From CAZNLH01 sp964573995 (GTDB lineage: Bacteria; Gemmatimonadota; CAZMKB01; CAZNLH01), in contig CAZNLH010000021.1 in the NCBI GenBank assembly GCA_964573995.1, positions 1 through 43,911 on the forward strand: a DNA stretch of 43,911 nt. The letters run 5' to 3'. Both the position numbers and the translations under genes were made by a program. Position 1 is the stretch's first letter, and every line of letters starts with the position of its first letter. Shown here in pieces: positions 9,136-17,870 of this stretch. The notes beneath the pieces were generated by a model. That model was not told the origin of the DNA and did no database searches. It worked only from the letters and a program-made list of their open reading frames with translations.

Positions 9136-10014
9136 TCATGAAACGATTTTATCATAACCAAGCCGTTTCATAATCTCGGAATCTCTTATCTCGCTATAGA
9201 TTTTCTCTAGTTCCTCGTTACCTATGAAAGACCGTATCTTCTTGGTGTTAACGGCGCAGACAATGTGATCGAGGTCTATTTCGTTTGATCCCAGGGCCAG
9301 GAAATCCGCGATGTTCCCTATGTGCTTTTTCGATTCCTTCAGGAAATCCTCGAACTTAATATGCATCATCTTGAAGTTCAGTGATTTCTCGAGAGAGAAG
9401 GCCCTTTCCGTGTATTCCTCCCACAATTTAATCCCCTCACGAATATTTTCTACCCTGTATGATAACTGGTAGATAACCGTACCCCCCAACGAATACTCCT
9501 TGAGGCGATCCTTGACGCCCCTCTTTCCATTCATCTCGGGCTTCCGACGTCCTGAGATTTCGCGGACCCGCAGACTCTGCGCAACATCGATCGGGTTGCG
9601 GTAAATATGCACCAACTTTGCCCGTGGGAATATTTCCTTCCATATTTCAACGGTAAAGGTACTGCGAGGGTCTTTCCAGCCCCAAGGAAAGTCGATGTCC
9701 TTTATGTTCTTGTATCTTAACGCCTTCTTGTAGCCCAGATACTTGCTTCTCTTGAGAAAGCTGCTGAATTGGCGTTCTATCACCCTAAGAACTCCCCTTT
9801 TATAGGTGTCATTTATGAACCTAAAATTAAAAGGGTTATCCCAATAGGCGTATGCCTCCCGCATCATCCAATTATCCAGGTCCCGGAAAAAGACCGACTC
9901 GTGGTTGATGTCCTTTTTCGCACCGAGAAACACCCCCAACCGCTCTATGACCCTGGCAATCATGGACGTGCCCGATCGATGCATGCCGAGAATAATTACA
10001 GGATCGTTGTCCAT
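9136..10014 (-). CDS. Sulfotransferase-family protein
   Basis: Probable PAPS-dependent sulfotransferase of 292 residues. The N-terminal loop GMHRSGTS (residues 10-17) matches the 5'-phosphosulfate-binding P-loop. The segment KLVHIYRNPIDVAQSLRVRE (about residues 130-150) fits the 3'-phosphate-binding region. The start ATG at 10014 has AAGGAG about ten bases upstream. It lies downstream of the flippase and chain-length genes on the same strand, so the likely substrate is a sugar of the surface polysaccharide, though a protein or lipid acceptor is possible. No PAPS-synthesis genes are in the window. GC content is visibly lower than in the flanking AsmA-like gene, as often seen in polysaccharide loci. 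Confidence 0.8.
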   Translation of the reverse strand: MDNDPVIILGMHRSGTSMIARVIERLGVFLGAKKDINHESVFFRDLDNWMMREAYAYWDNPFNFRFINDTYKRGVLRVIERQFSSFLKRSKYLGYKKALRYKNIKDIDFPWGWKDPRSTFTVEIWKEIFPRAKLVHIYRNPIDVAQSLRVREISGRRKPEMNGKRGVKDRLKEYSLGGTVIYQLSYRVENIREGIKLWEEYTERAFSLEKSLNFKMMHIKFEDFLKESKKHIGNIADFLALGSNEIDLDHIVCAVNTKKIRSFIGNEELEKIYSEIRDSEIMKRLGYDKIVS

Positions 10015-10135
10015 ATCGACTTACTCCTTTTCAGTATCAATATACCCTTTTTTCATGATGACGTTTTCCTTCTCTTGTGAAATGCCTTGAAGGCAGTCCA
10101 TTCGCCTTAGAAAGTCGAACGAAAGTGACTCACAG

Positions 10136-11581
10136 TCATACCCTGAATCTCAAGACGAAATCTGTGATGATCTGTCTCTCTCGATTTTCGAGAATGATGA
10201 AATAAACTGCAACACTGAACGCCAGACAACTCAGGGCACTTGAGGTGACCCCTCCCCATTGGCTTGACAATATTCTTGTGATTCCCAAGATCAACAAAAC
10301 GAAGGCAAAGTTTAGAAGTCTTTTGTCCAGCAAGAAACTCTTCGTAAATCTGAAGGAAAAGACCAGAAACAGGGCAAGCAGCAGGAGATTCGTCAGGACT
10401 GATGTGATTGCGGCGCCATAATAACCATACCTGGAGATAAGGAGACAATTTACTACTATGTTGAAGAATGAAGCGATGATAGTGGAGTACATCCTAAATT
10501 CCTGATGTCCAACCGCTGTCAAAACTATCCCGTAGGTCGTGGCGAGCAACCTGATGATGAGTAAGAATGAAAGGAGTTTCAAAACTGCCACCGAAGCCAG
10601 GTACTTATCTCCTACGGCGAAGTCGACAAGTACCTCTGCATTATTGAAAACGATCATGAAAAGGAAAATCCCGAGGGTTATCAAATACTTGTTCATTCTC
10701 TTCGCGACACTGATCATGCTCTCAAATGATTCCCGTAGCAATCTTGACAGTGTCGGCAAGAATGCGTTTTGAATGATATCACAGAAGATGAGTCCGATGA
10801 ATATGATCTTCATGGCAAGTTGATATATTCCCACTTCATAGTTTCCCCGCATCTGCTCAAGGATCACAACATCGATTTGAAGATAGACGATACCGAACAG
10901 GGCCTGGATGGCATAGGGAGAGGTTTGTCTCAGAAAGTCTTTTATGAATGCAGTGTTGAAGTGGGACTTGCCGTATAAGCCCTTGATATTTCTTGCAATG
11001 GTTATGGCTATGCCGATTCCTGCTATCCTGGAAAGAGCATATACTTTGGCAATAAATACGATGTCCGGATCAATGAAAATTGCTGCGATAACGAAGATGA
11101 AGAAGACGAAGGAGTTCAGTCCCGTTATCAACGCTTCATATTCTAATCTCTCGATACCACGATAATAACCCTTGTAAAGATTGATAAAACTGTTAAATAT
11201 CACCGCCAAGGTCAAATAAAATATAGTTGATGTCGTTTCGGTGGGATATCCAATGACCTTGCAGGAAATGGAGACGATCAGTATGGTAAAGAGAGAGATG
11301 ATGAACTTTGCTTTTATGACATTCGCGAAGTTGTTGATCAGAAAGGCATTCTTATGCGCTATCTCTCGGGTAAGATAGATCGAAATGCCGAATTCCGGCA
11401 GAATGGCGAACAGGCCGGTGTAGTTCTGAGAAAACGAGAAGACACCAAATGTTTCGACACTGAAAACGCGGGCAATCGCAAAAATGACCAGCGTGTTGAA
11501 GAAAAAGTTCAGTCCGTAGGAGATAAGTGAAAAGAAGGTGTTTTTGGCGAGTCGGTCGGCATTACCTGTCTTCTTTTCCAA
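10136..11581 (-). CDS. Wzx-type polysaccharide flippase (oligosaccharide translocase)
   Basis: Polytopic inner-membrane protein of 481 residues with roughly 12-14 hydrophobic segments, belonging to the MATE-like polysaccharide transport group (Wzx/RfbX). The N-terminal sequence NTFFSLISYGLNFFFNTLVI and the following FGVFSFSQNYTGLF are typical of the family. It is expected to flip undecaprenyl-linked repeat units to the periplasmic face for the polymerase-like protein at 15106-16485. The 5' end overlaps the 3' end of the chain-length gene by 20 bases, so the two are almost certainly in one operon. The gene has moderate AT-richness. The repeat unit cannot be predicted. Confidence 0.9.
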   Translation of the reverse strand: MEKKTGNADRLAKNTFFSLISYGLNFFFNTLVIFAIARVFSVETFGVFSFSQNYTGLFAILPEFGISIYLTREIAHKNAFLINNFANVIKAKFIISLFTILIVSISCKVIGYPTETTSTIFYLTLAVIFNSFINLYKGYYRGIERLEYEALITGLNSFVFFIFVIAAIFIDPDIVFIAKVYALSRIAGIGIAITIARNIKGLYGKSHFNTAFIKDFLRQTSPYAIQALFGIVYLQIDVVILEQMRGNYEVGIYQLAMKIIFIGLIFCDIIQNAFLPTLSRLLRESFESMISVAKRMNKYLITLGIFLFMIVFNNAEVLVDFAVGDKYLASVAVLKLLSFLLIIRLLATTYGIVLTAVGHQEFRMYSTIIASFFNIVVNCLLISRYGYYGAAITSVLTNLLLLALFLVFSFRFTKSFLLDKRLLNFAFVLLILGITRILSSQWGGVTSSALSCLAFSVAVYFIILENRERQIITDFVLRFRV

Positions 11582-12818
11582 CCTTCGTCCCCCAAAAGTC
11601 CTTCCTCAGCTCTCTTGGTAAATCATGTATAAACCGGTATTTTTCCGGGTTTGAAACGGAGAGTCTGTCAACGTATTCCTGCATGAACGACAGAAAAATA
11701 CCGAAAAAGATACCGATCAAGCCCGCGGTGATGACTAAGAGGGAACGACGCGGTTTCGCCTTTTTGAAGGGAACGACGGCCTTATCGATGACTTGGATGA
11801 CTGGTGTATCTTTCGCCTCATTTATTTTTGCCTGTTCATATTCCTGCGTTAAATACTTGTACAGAAGATCTTGTACCTCGAGTTCGCGACTGAGTCGCAA
11901 GTACTTCAGGGCGATCTCGGGGGCTTCTCCCAATACCGGAAAAATGGTGATCGACTCCTTTTCCTCGCTCCCGACCTTCATCTCCTTGAGGCTCTTTCGA
12001 ATTGCTCGCACCTCCATTTCCTTTTGCTTCACCTCGGGGATATTGGGTCCGAATATACCTCCCAGCATATTGATTTCAATCTCTTTTAAGATCATGCTGC
12101 TCTGCAATTCGGCGGCCGCGGAAACAGCGGCGCTGACCTGGTCCGGGAGGGAAATCATTCCATAGGTCTGCTCGAAGTCCTTCATATCTTCTTCTTTGCT
12201 CTTCAAAGTATCGAGAGTCTCATTGTATCTTTTCTCAATAAATATCCGGTTGTATCTGGCTTGTTCGGTTTGCAACTTGGTGAAGAGGCTGTCAAGTTTG
12301 GAAACCATGTAATTGGCCATTTCCTGGCACAGGTGCCTGCATTCCTCCTCGTCCCTTTCAAGGTGGAAAAAGTGTGTTTCGGCCGAGGCCGTTACCGAAA
12401 TGACGCCTCCTTCATCCACGGTGATAGTCGTCATGTCTGAAAATCCCTCAACGGCCTCATCCATATTGTCAAAATCGTATCTTTCCATCAGATTATATCT
12501 CTTGATTGTGCTTTCTGCCATGGTCCTGCTCTTGAGTATGGCGACAAGTGGGTAGGTTTCCTCTGAAGTTCCACCGAGAAAAGAACTCAATTCTCTCGTG
12601 GTGAAGTTGGTCGGAATACCCAGGTCTATTCCTGAGGGAGTGGTGGATTGCAGGATGATCGAGGTGGCGTCATAGGTTTTGGGCATGATTAGGCTGAAGA
12701 GGGTCATAAATATCACGAAAAACGAAAAACTCATGAAGATAGTTTTACGATGCCTGAGGATTACGGATAAATAATCTATCAAGCCCGCCTCCAATATCTT
12801 CCCGTTGCTATCTTTCAA
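11562..12818 (-). CDS. Wzz/GNVR-type polysaccharide chain-length determinant
   Basis: Polysaccharide co-polymerase of 418 residues that controls chain length in Wzy-dependent assembly. It starts with a short cytoplasmic segment and a first membrane helix (about residues 28-48). A long periplasmic region with coiled-coil character follows, then a Pro-rich motif before the second helix (KKAKPRRSLLVI, about residue 355), and finally a short cytoplasmic tail. No tyrosine-kinase domain is attached. The only suitable start is TTG at 12818; an in-frame TAG lies upstream and no strong Shine-Dalgarno site is visible. It overlaps the flippase gene by 20 bases. A type I secretion or ABC-dependent PCP role is less likely given the flippase and polymerase nearby. 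Confidence 0.88.
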   Translation of the reverse strand: MKDSNGKILEAGLIDYLSVILRHRKTIFMSFSFFVIFMTLFSLIMPKTYDATSIILQSTTPSGIDLGIPTNFTTRELSSFLGGTSEETYPLVAILKSRTMAESTIKRYNLMERYDFDNMDEAVEGFSDMTTITVDEGGVISVTASAETHFFHLERDEEECRHLCQEMANYMVSKLDSLFTKLQTEQARYNRIFIEKRYNETLDTLKSKEEDMKDFEQTYGMISLPDQVSAAVSAAAELQSSMILKEIEINMLGGIFGPNIPEVKQKEMEVRAIRKSLKEMKVGSEEKESITIFPVLGEAPEIALKYLRLSRELEVQDLLYKYLTQEYEQAKINEAKDTPVIQVIDKAVVPFKKAKPRRSLLVITAGLIGIFFGIFLSFMQEYVDRLSVSNPEKYRFIHDLPRELRKDFWGTKVGKEDR

Positions 12819-13138
12819 CTTGATCCCACGGAGCCTGAAATTCTAATCGTCAGAAAAATACTCTTGAAGGATGGGTCTGTGACTTTAAAACACCCTTGGA
12901 CGATACGCGGTGTTGATAATTCTATTTTAATATGTGATCTGAAGCCCGGGCTTCAAAGGCGATGGAGACAAGTATCCCTGCAATGAAATTCAAAGGCTAA
13001 TGATATTATTGAATTGAAGCCTTGTCAAGTGACTACGTGCCATTTCTCGGTCAGAAGGAGGGTGTAAATCGCAGGCTTCCGAGTCAGTGGCATGTGGCAA
13101 CATTCCAGAGATAAACCGACCCCCGCAACATCCTGATC
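12819..13138. other. 320-bp intergenic stretch with a 16-bp perfect palindrome
   Basis: This AT-rich non-coding stretch separates two minus-strand polysaccharide genes. The only clear structure is TGAAGCCCGGGCTTCA at 12940-12955, a perfect palindrome that could be a dimeric regulator site or part of a terminator for the upstream glycosyltransferase. No gene or confident promoter was seen. Confidence 0.5.
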
Positions 13139-14323
13139 CTATTGAAGTCCCACGGATTCAATGACCTCATCCAGGGGCGATAGGCTTTTCTCCCAGGAGT
13201 ATCGTTCCTGTATCAGTTTTCTTCCGTTCCGGGCGAGTCTGTTCCTGAATGCCTTGTTCCTGATCAGCCGAATCACATTTTCCGCGAACCGGCGAGGATC
13301 ATCCGCCACCAGAAGGTCCCTTTCCGGCACGGCATCGATTCCCTGCAACCCTATCGATGTAGTTACTACCGGGGTGCCGAGCGCCATCGACTCGAGGATT
13401 TTGTTCTGTACACCGGCTCCAGCCCGCAAGGGACAAACGGAGACCGTCGAACGAGCGAGGTATGGACGTACGTCGGGTACAGCGTTGGCAATGGTAATAT
13501 CTGACGAACCTATAAGTTTCCGTACCCGTCGACTCGGCTCGAGACCCACGATGGTGAACTTGACTCCGGGAACCTTGTCTTTGATGGAGGGAAGAATATT
13601 GTGTACAAAGTGGACCGCGGCATCGGTGTTGGGGAATGTTCGCAAGTTGCCCAGGAAAACGATGCTGTTTGCAATATGCTCCTCTGTTCTGAAGTCAAAG
13701 AAGCTGCAATCCACGCCGTTAGGAATAACGTAGATTTTACTGACATCCGTATAGGAACTCATGAAGTCTCTGTCGTATTTGGAAATGAGGAATCCTCTAT
13801 CGAAATGCTTCATCACCTCTGACTCATATTGGAGTACACGTTTCTGCTCCACGATGTTTATCAGGGAAAAGATCCCCTTCTGATAGGGTCTTGCCCGTTC
13901 ATAATTCAGGGAAAGGGCGTCGGTCAGGTCGATTACCTTGGGAATGTTCTCGATGTGCTTCACATAATCTGCCATCCTGATGAGATGAACAAAGAGGAGG
14001 TTATATCCGCGTTCCACCAAAAGAGACTCCAGGACTTTTCTGGCCCGCTTTGACTTAAAATAATGATTTTGAAGGGGTCCGCCCGTGAAGATTCCGACGA
14101 AGCAGTTTATGTAAGAGAATGCTCTTGGGATTAGAACGGTCCGGGTTTTCTTGATCCTTTCTCCATAACCGCTGGTTACAGCCGACTCATCGGGTCTTGC
14201 CATGAGGGAAAACAGATCGATTTCATGTCTTTGAGAAAGATGTTTTAAGAAGTGATAGACTCGGAGCTTATCGCCGCCAATGGGTGGAAACGGAAATCGT
14301 GACGTCAAAAAGAGAATTCTCAA
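13139..14323 (-). CDS. GT4 glycosyltransferase, exosortase-locus sugar transferase-like
   Basis: Glycosyltransferase of 394 residues. The N terminus MRILFLTSRFPFPPIGGDK and the C-terminal block RAGAGVQNKILESMALGTPV resemble, from memory of the families, sugar transferases of the TIGR03087 type found beside exosortase/EPS systems. No exosortase is in the window. It probably adds a sugar to the lipid-linked repeat unit in the cytoplasm. The start is TTG at 14323, supported by AAGGAG seven to eleven bases upstream. A well-spaced promoter lies about 150 bases upstream (14474-14502). It is the first gene of the minus-strand polysaccharide run, separated from the Wzz-type gene by 320 bases, so the downstream genes may have their own promoter. 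Confidence 0.85.
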   Translation of the reverse strand: MRILFLTSRFPFPPIGGDKLRVYHFLKHLSQRHEIDLFSLMARPDESAVTSGYGERIKKTRTVLIPRAFSYINCFVGIFTGGPLQNHYFKSKRARKVLESLLVERGYNLLFVHLIRMADYVKHIENIPKVIDLTDALSLNYERARPYQKGIFSLINIVEQKRVLQYESEVMKHFDRGFLISKYDRDFMSSYTDVSKIYVIPNGVDCSFFDFRTEEHIANSIVFLGNLRTFPNTDAAVHFVHNILPSIKDKVPGVKFTIVGLEPSRRVRKLIGSSDITIANAVPDVRPYLARSTVSVCPLRAGAGVQNKILESMALGTPVVTTSIGLQGIDAVPERDLLVADDPRRFAENVIRLIRNKAFRNRLARNGRKLIQERYSWEKSLSPLDEVIESVGLQ

Positions 14324-14473
14324 GGTATCTCCTTGTTAACGCACAGGTTCCAATTGGCGTCGATGTAAAGGGTCTGGCATTTCCTGGGATGAATACCGCT
14401 CGAACTCCCATTCGGTATTTTGCTTCACGGTAAACTAACAGATCGGATCAGCGGTGATATCAACACAGCTCAT

Positions 14474-14502
14474 ATAATACATTGCTTAGGTAAGGTAGTC
14501 AA
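14474..14502 (-). promoter_or_regulatory. Sigma70-like promoter for the minus-strand glycosyltransferase
   Basis: Read on the minus strand, TTGACT (14502-14497) is followed after exactly 17 bases by TATTAT (14479-14474). Transcription would start near 14467 and give a leader of about 145 bases before the TTG start at 14323. Confidence 0.55.
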
Positions 14503-14748
14503 TACAAAAGGCCCCCAGAAGAGATCCATCAATGCACGATGGGAAGAATCATGAATGCAGGAGTAGCCATTTTTCGGCCTGTGCACTTGTCGGGCAAGGG
14601 GTTGTGCCTTCGGCTCTCAACCCACATAACAAAGGCTATAGAACTTGACTCATGCTCGTCGACCTTTTAATGTTCCAAAGTCATGCCTAACGAGGATAAG
14701 AAAGCTGTCCAATCCTATTTGTTTCTTATATACGAAGACAATCGGCTT

Positions 14749-14779
14749 TTGAAAGAAAAAATCGATTCCCACGTATAAT
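14749..14779 (+). promoter_or_regulatory. Possible promoter for the polymerase-like gene
   Basis: TTGAAA (14749-14754) and a consensus TATAAT (14774-14779) are separated by 19 bases, longer than optimal. The start of the polymerase-like gene is about 325 bases downstream. Confidence 0.35.
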
Positions 14780-15105
14780 TTCCAGAAATCGAAGGGCCTC
14801 AACGGAGTTTTCCAGAAAATATCTCCTTGCCAACCTGCCAGATTGGAATAAGGGGGGAGTTGTTTAAGGAGAACCGTTAAATCACGAGTCGATCACACCT
14901 GGCTTCTGAGAGAGTACTCCGGGCGACTCCTCCGCGGATTCTTATGTGATAGAGTTTCTTCTGCACGGCTTGCAGACATGCTTCGATATCGTGGAGGCTT
15001 TATCGATAGGTGAGTTGAGCAAATGCTAGGTAAATATACTGGTCCAAATAAGTGGACAGCGATGAAGAGAAATTGTCGCAAATCCATTTCTATTGCTCTT
15101 CCAGC

Positions 15106-16485
15106 ATGAGTAGATTAGAAAAATATATTCTATCATTAATCACTGTTTGCCTGCCGTTGCAGGTGGTGTCCTTTTATGTAGGCTTCAGCATCCTGTTGGT
15201 GAGAATTGTTTTCGTCATAGGTTTGCTTCTTTTTCTGATAGATAGTCTGCAGAAAGGACATGTAAAAATACCGAAAAGCTTTTTGGATTATAATATATTA
15301 GTACTTATTATTGTAAATTTTATTATCTCAATTTTTGCTATCAATATTAAGTTGAGCCTTAAAGACGCTTTTATGCAATTGATGGTAATAATTTTCTTAT
15401 ATTTTATCATATTTATCGTTGATTCATGGGAACAAATCAATATGGTATTCAAGGTTTATCTTATCACAGGATTTCTAATAGCAATTTTAGGGATATATCA
15501 GCAATTGGCATTCATGCTGGGATGGAATACAACCTTGCCATTTATCGACTATTTCTCGTATGCTGAAGGTGCGAAGAATCCAGCAGCGCAATTTTGGGCC
15601 GAGAGCGATATCAGCGCTCTATTTATCAGAATACGAGGAACTTTTTTAGATGCAAACATTTTTGCCGGATATATAGTAAGTGTGCTTGGACTGGCACTGT
15701 CAAGATTGATATTTGCATACATCCAGGGTACGAAAAAGGAAAGATTTGGATATCTATGTTATCTCATTTTCTTAATAATAATCATTGTCATAACTATGTC
15801 CAGATCTGCGCTTGTTGGGTTATTCTTACTGTTGATTACTGCCCTCTTCTATTATCGAAGAGAATTATTCAGAAGACAGATCATCTTCAATCTCATTTTC
15901 TCAATACTGTTCTTAGGATCGATCGTGCTAATTTTCATGCCCGAACTCCTCAATTTAATTGAAGGAGTTATTCAGTCTTTTATCTTGAGTGATAATATTG
16001 CCATGCGTAGTGTATCCGCTAAACTGCACCTAAAGATTGCAGCAGAAGGGGTTAAGATGTTCCTCGAAAATCCTGTTACAGGGGTGGGGCTTAATAATTT
16101 CAGAGTTGTATATGCTCATGATAACGCATGGTGGGTGGGAGGTTTCACAAATAAGAACATGATGGCACACAGTGCATTCATTTCATTCTTTGCCGAGGGA
16201 GGATTGTTGGGAGGAATTGCCAACATTGTTATAATTGTGCTGGTGATATTCCATATGGATAAAGCTATTAAATCCTGTCACTCTATGTTTGAAAGGTCAC
16301 TTTTAGTTGGATTGTTCTCATCATATATAGGAATTCTGGGATGCAACATATTCTATCATTATTATTACAATGAATTCGTATGGTTTATAATGGCAATGAA
16401 CATAGCGGCAGTGAATTTGCTTAAGAAAAAGCCTATTGATCTCAGTGAACCAACATCTCCATCTGGCATCGTCAACTCCATCTAA
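15106..16485 (+). CDS. O-antigen polymerase/ligase-family membrane protein (Wzy/WaaL-like)
   Basis: Polytopic membrane protein of about 459 residues with 10-12 hydrophobic segments and a large periplasmic loop in the C-terminal half. The loop contains FLENPVTGVGLNNF, and HSAFISFFAEGGLLGG begins the next helix; both fit the Wzy_C / O-antigen ligase family. With the flippase and Wzz-type gene next door, polymerisation of repeat units is more likely than ligation, but family sequence cannot decide this. ATG 15106 is chosen because it begins just before the first helix; a GTG at 15052 would add 18 residues, and neither has a good Shine-Dalgarno site. The gene is strikingly AT-rich compared with everything else in the window, as is common for horizontally exchanged wzy genes. 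Confidence 0.85.
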   Translation: MSRLEKYILSLITVCLPLQVVSFYVGFSILLVRIVFVIGLLLFLIDSLQKGHVKIPKSFLDYNILVLIIVNFIISIFAINIKLSLKDAFMQLMVIIFLYFIIFIVDSWEQINMVFKVYLITGFLIAILGIYQQLAFMLGWNTTLPFIDYFSYAEGAKNPAAQFWAESDISALFIRIRGTFLDANIFAGYIVSVLGLALSRLIFAYIQGTKKERFGYLCYLIFLIIIIVITMSRSALVGLFLLLITALFYYRRELFRRQIIFNLIFSILFLGSIVLIFMPELLNLIEGVIQSFILSDNIAMRSVSAKLHLKIAAEGVKMFLENPVTGVGLNNFRVVYAHDNAWWVGGFTNKNMMAHSAFISFFAEGGLLGGIANIVIIVLVIFHMDKAIKSCHSMFERSLLVGLFSSYIGILGCNIFYHYYYNEFVWFIMAMNIAAVNLLKKKPIDLSEPTSPSGIVNSI

Positions 16486-16929
16486 ACGTTAGACAACCAG
16501 GCCACCAACTCTAGTATGGTGTCCCAGAAGTTATTTTACAGATGTTCTGCTATGAACTGCGCGGGTCCTGTCGCCGAACACCCCCACCGTGCTCGCTATT
16601 GCTGTGCGCGGTGGGGGGGCCCCCATCGGCGCCACCCGCGCGAAGGGACAAGATACTTCCGGGACAGGACACTAGCCTATTGACAAGGTTTCATAGTCCC
16701 TCTATTCTTGCTGGTGCTGGCTTTGAAATCTTCCACCGAGTGGGTGCCGATAGAAGAGGCGCATTAGTGCATTGTGATGGCAGCCCTTAGGCGAAGATCT
16801 CTCATGCGAAAATCAGGAGATTCGGCCGGAATATGCGGCCGTATAACATGTGCCGACTCACGGTACTGAAACACTCCTTTGCGGTCCTATTTGCTGACAC
16901 GGCCTGTGGCCCCGACGAATATTGCACCC
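16486..16929. other. 444-bp intergenic region carrying a GC-rich structured element
   Basis: This stretch lies between the polymerase-like gene and a GT2 gene. Its first part holds the nested inverted repeat annotated at 16559-16641. The rest shows no gene, recognisable promoter or ribosome-binding site. Confidence 0.6.
16559..16641. other. Nested GC-rich inverted repeat (structured RNA or palindromic element)
   Basis: Three successive complementary arm pairs nest inside one another: GCGCGGGT (16559-16566) with ACCCGCGC (16634-16641), CGCCGA (16572-16577) with TCGGCG (16626-16631), and a 12-base arm at 16581-16592 with 16606-16617 (one G-T pair) around a 13-base loop. That is 26 base pairs in 83 bases. 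A competing arm GTCCTGT (16565-16571) can pair with ACAGGAC (16664-16670). No T-tract follows, so it is not a textbook terminator. It could be a small RNA, an RNA stability element or a REP-like repeat. Confidence 0.6.
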
Positions 16930-17865
16930 ATGAAGGAACCCAAGCAGCCAAAAGTCCACATCATAGTCTTGAATTACAATCGGCCGATAGATACAATCGA
17001 ATGTATCCATTCCATCCTCGGAATAGATTATACGAATTACGAGATAATCGTTGTCGACAATGCATCCACGGATAAATCTTATCTTACGCTGATCGATCAT
17101 TTTAAACGGTTGAAGGTCGTGCAAACTGGGGAGAATCTGGGCTACACCGGAGGGATAAACTTCGGGATAAGAGAGGTCCTGCCGAGCGGACCGGATTATA
17201 TCCTGATCTTGAATAATGACACCACGGTAGAGAAAGATTTCTTGACTGAACTGGTGAAGGTAATGGAAAAATACGCGGACGCCGTTGCTGCGGGAGGATT
17301 AATCATCGCCGAGCATGACAAGAAAACAATATGGTATGCAGGTGGAAGATTGATAAAATGGAGGGGGCTTGCGGTTCATGATAAGAAGGGAACGAGCATC
17401 GACGATTATCGAGAAGAGGAGGAGAGGGTCGTTACGTTCATTACGGGATGCATGATCCTGTTGAGAACCGATAAACTCGAAGAAATAGGACTTCAAGAGG
17501 AAAAATTCTTCATGTACCTGGACGATATCGAGTACTCCGCCAGGATCGTGAAAAAGGGATACAATTTGATCTATACGCCGAAATCGATCATCTATCACAA
17601 TGTCATGGATGAAAAAGACGATGAATTCATCATCTACTATTCGGTGAGGAACAGGATGTTATTGATAAATACGGCGTTCAACTCATTCTTCAGGGTTGTT
17701 GCCTCGTCCTATTTTCTTTGTGTGATCCTGGCAAAGCTCTTCTTCTGGTCATTCTACAAGAGGAATTTCTTTCGGGCAGGCTATTGTGGCCTGGTGGATT
17801 ATTTCAGGAAGAACTTTTACAAGGGGAGGGGAGTTGACCTGTTTCTTTCAAAACACCACTCATAG
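16930..17865 (+). CDS. GT2-family glycosyltransferase (rhamnosyltransferase-like)
   Basis: GT-A fold glycosyltransferase of 311 residues from ATG 16930. It has the N-terminal nucleotide-binding strand VHIIVLNYNRP, then IVVDNASTD, a metal-site region LNNDTTVEKDF, and a C-terminal GCMILLRTDKL block followed by MYLDDIEYSAR. This pattern is shared with dTDP-rhamnosyltransferase-like GT2 enzymes of O-antigen clusters. A hydrophobic stretch near the C terminus (about residues 255-285) may associate it with the membrane. ATG 16930 is preferred over an upstream TTG at 16879 because the conserved fold starts just after it, but neither has a clear Shine-Dalgarno site. It is a paralogue of the GT2 at 21339-22256. 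The five-base gap to the next gene suggests co-transcription. Confidence 0.85.
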   Translation: MKEPKQPKVHIIVLNYNRPIDTIECIHSILGIDYTNYEIIVVDNASTDKSYLTLIDHFKRLKVVQTGENLGYTGGINFGIREVLPSGPDYILILNNDTTVEKDFLTELVKVMEKYADAVAAGGLIIAEHDKKTIWYAGGRLIKWRGLAVHDKKGTSIDDYREEEERVVTFITGCMILLRTDKLEEIGLQEEKFFMYLDDIEYSARIVKKGYNLIYTPKSIIYHNVMDEKDDEFIIYYSVRNRMLLINTAFNSFFRVVASSYFLCVILAKLFFWSFYKRNFFRAGYCGLVDYFRKNFYKGRGVDLFLSKHHS

Positions 17866-17870
17866 CCGTC

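Larger units (their letters stand above)
14324..15105. other. Divergent intergenic region of the polysaccharide locus
   Basis: About 780 bases between divergently transcribed genes. I see no convincing gene; short open frames here look random. It contains one good minus-strand promoter (14474-14502) and one possible plus-strand promoter (14749-14779). The remainder is unassigned. Confidence 0.6.

Noticed and set aside
14551..14669. Short plus-strand open frame of about 39 codons in the divergent region
   Set aside because: It has no ribosome-binding site, no family resemblance and no coding bias.
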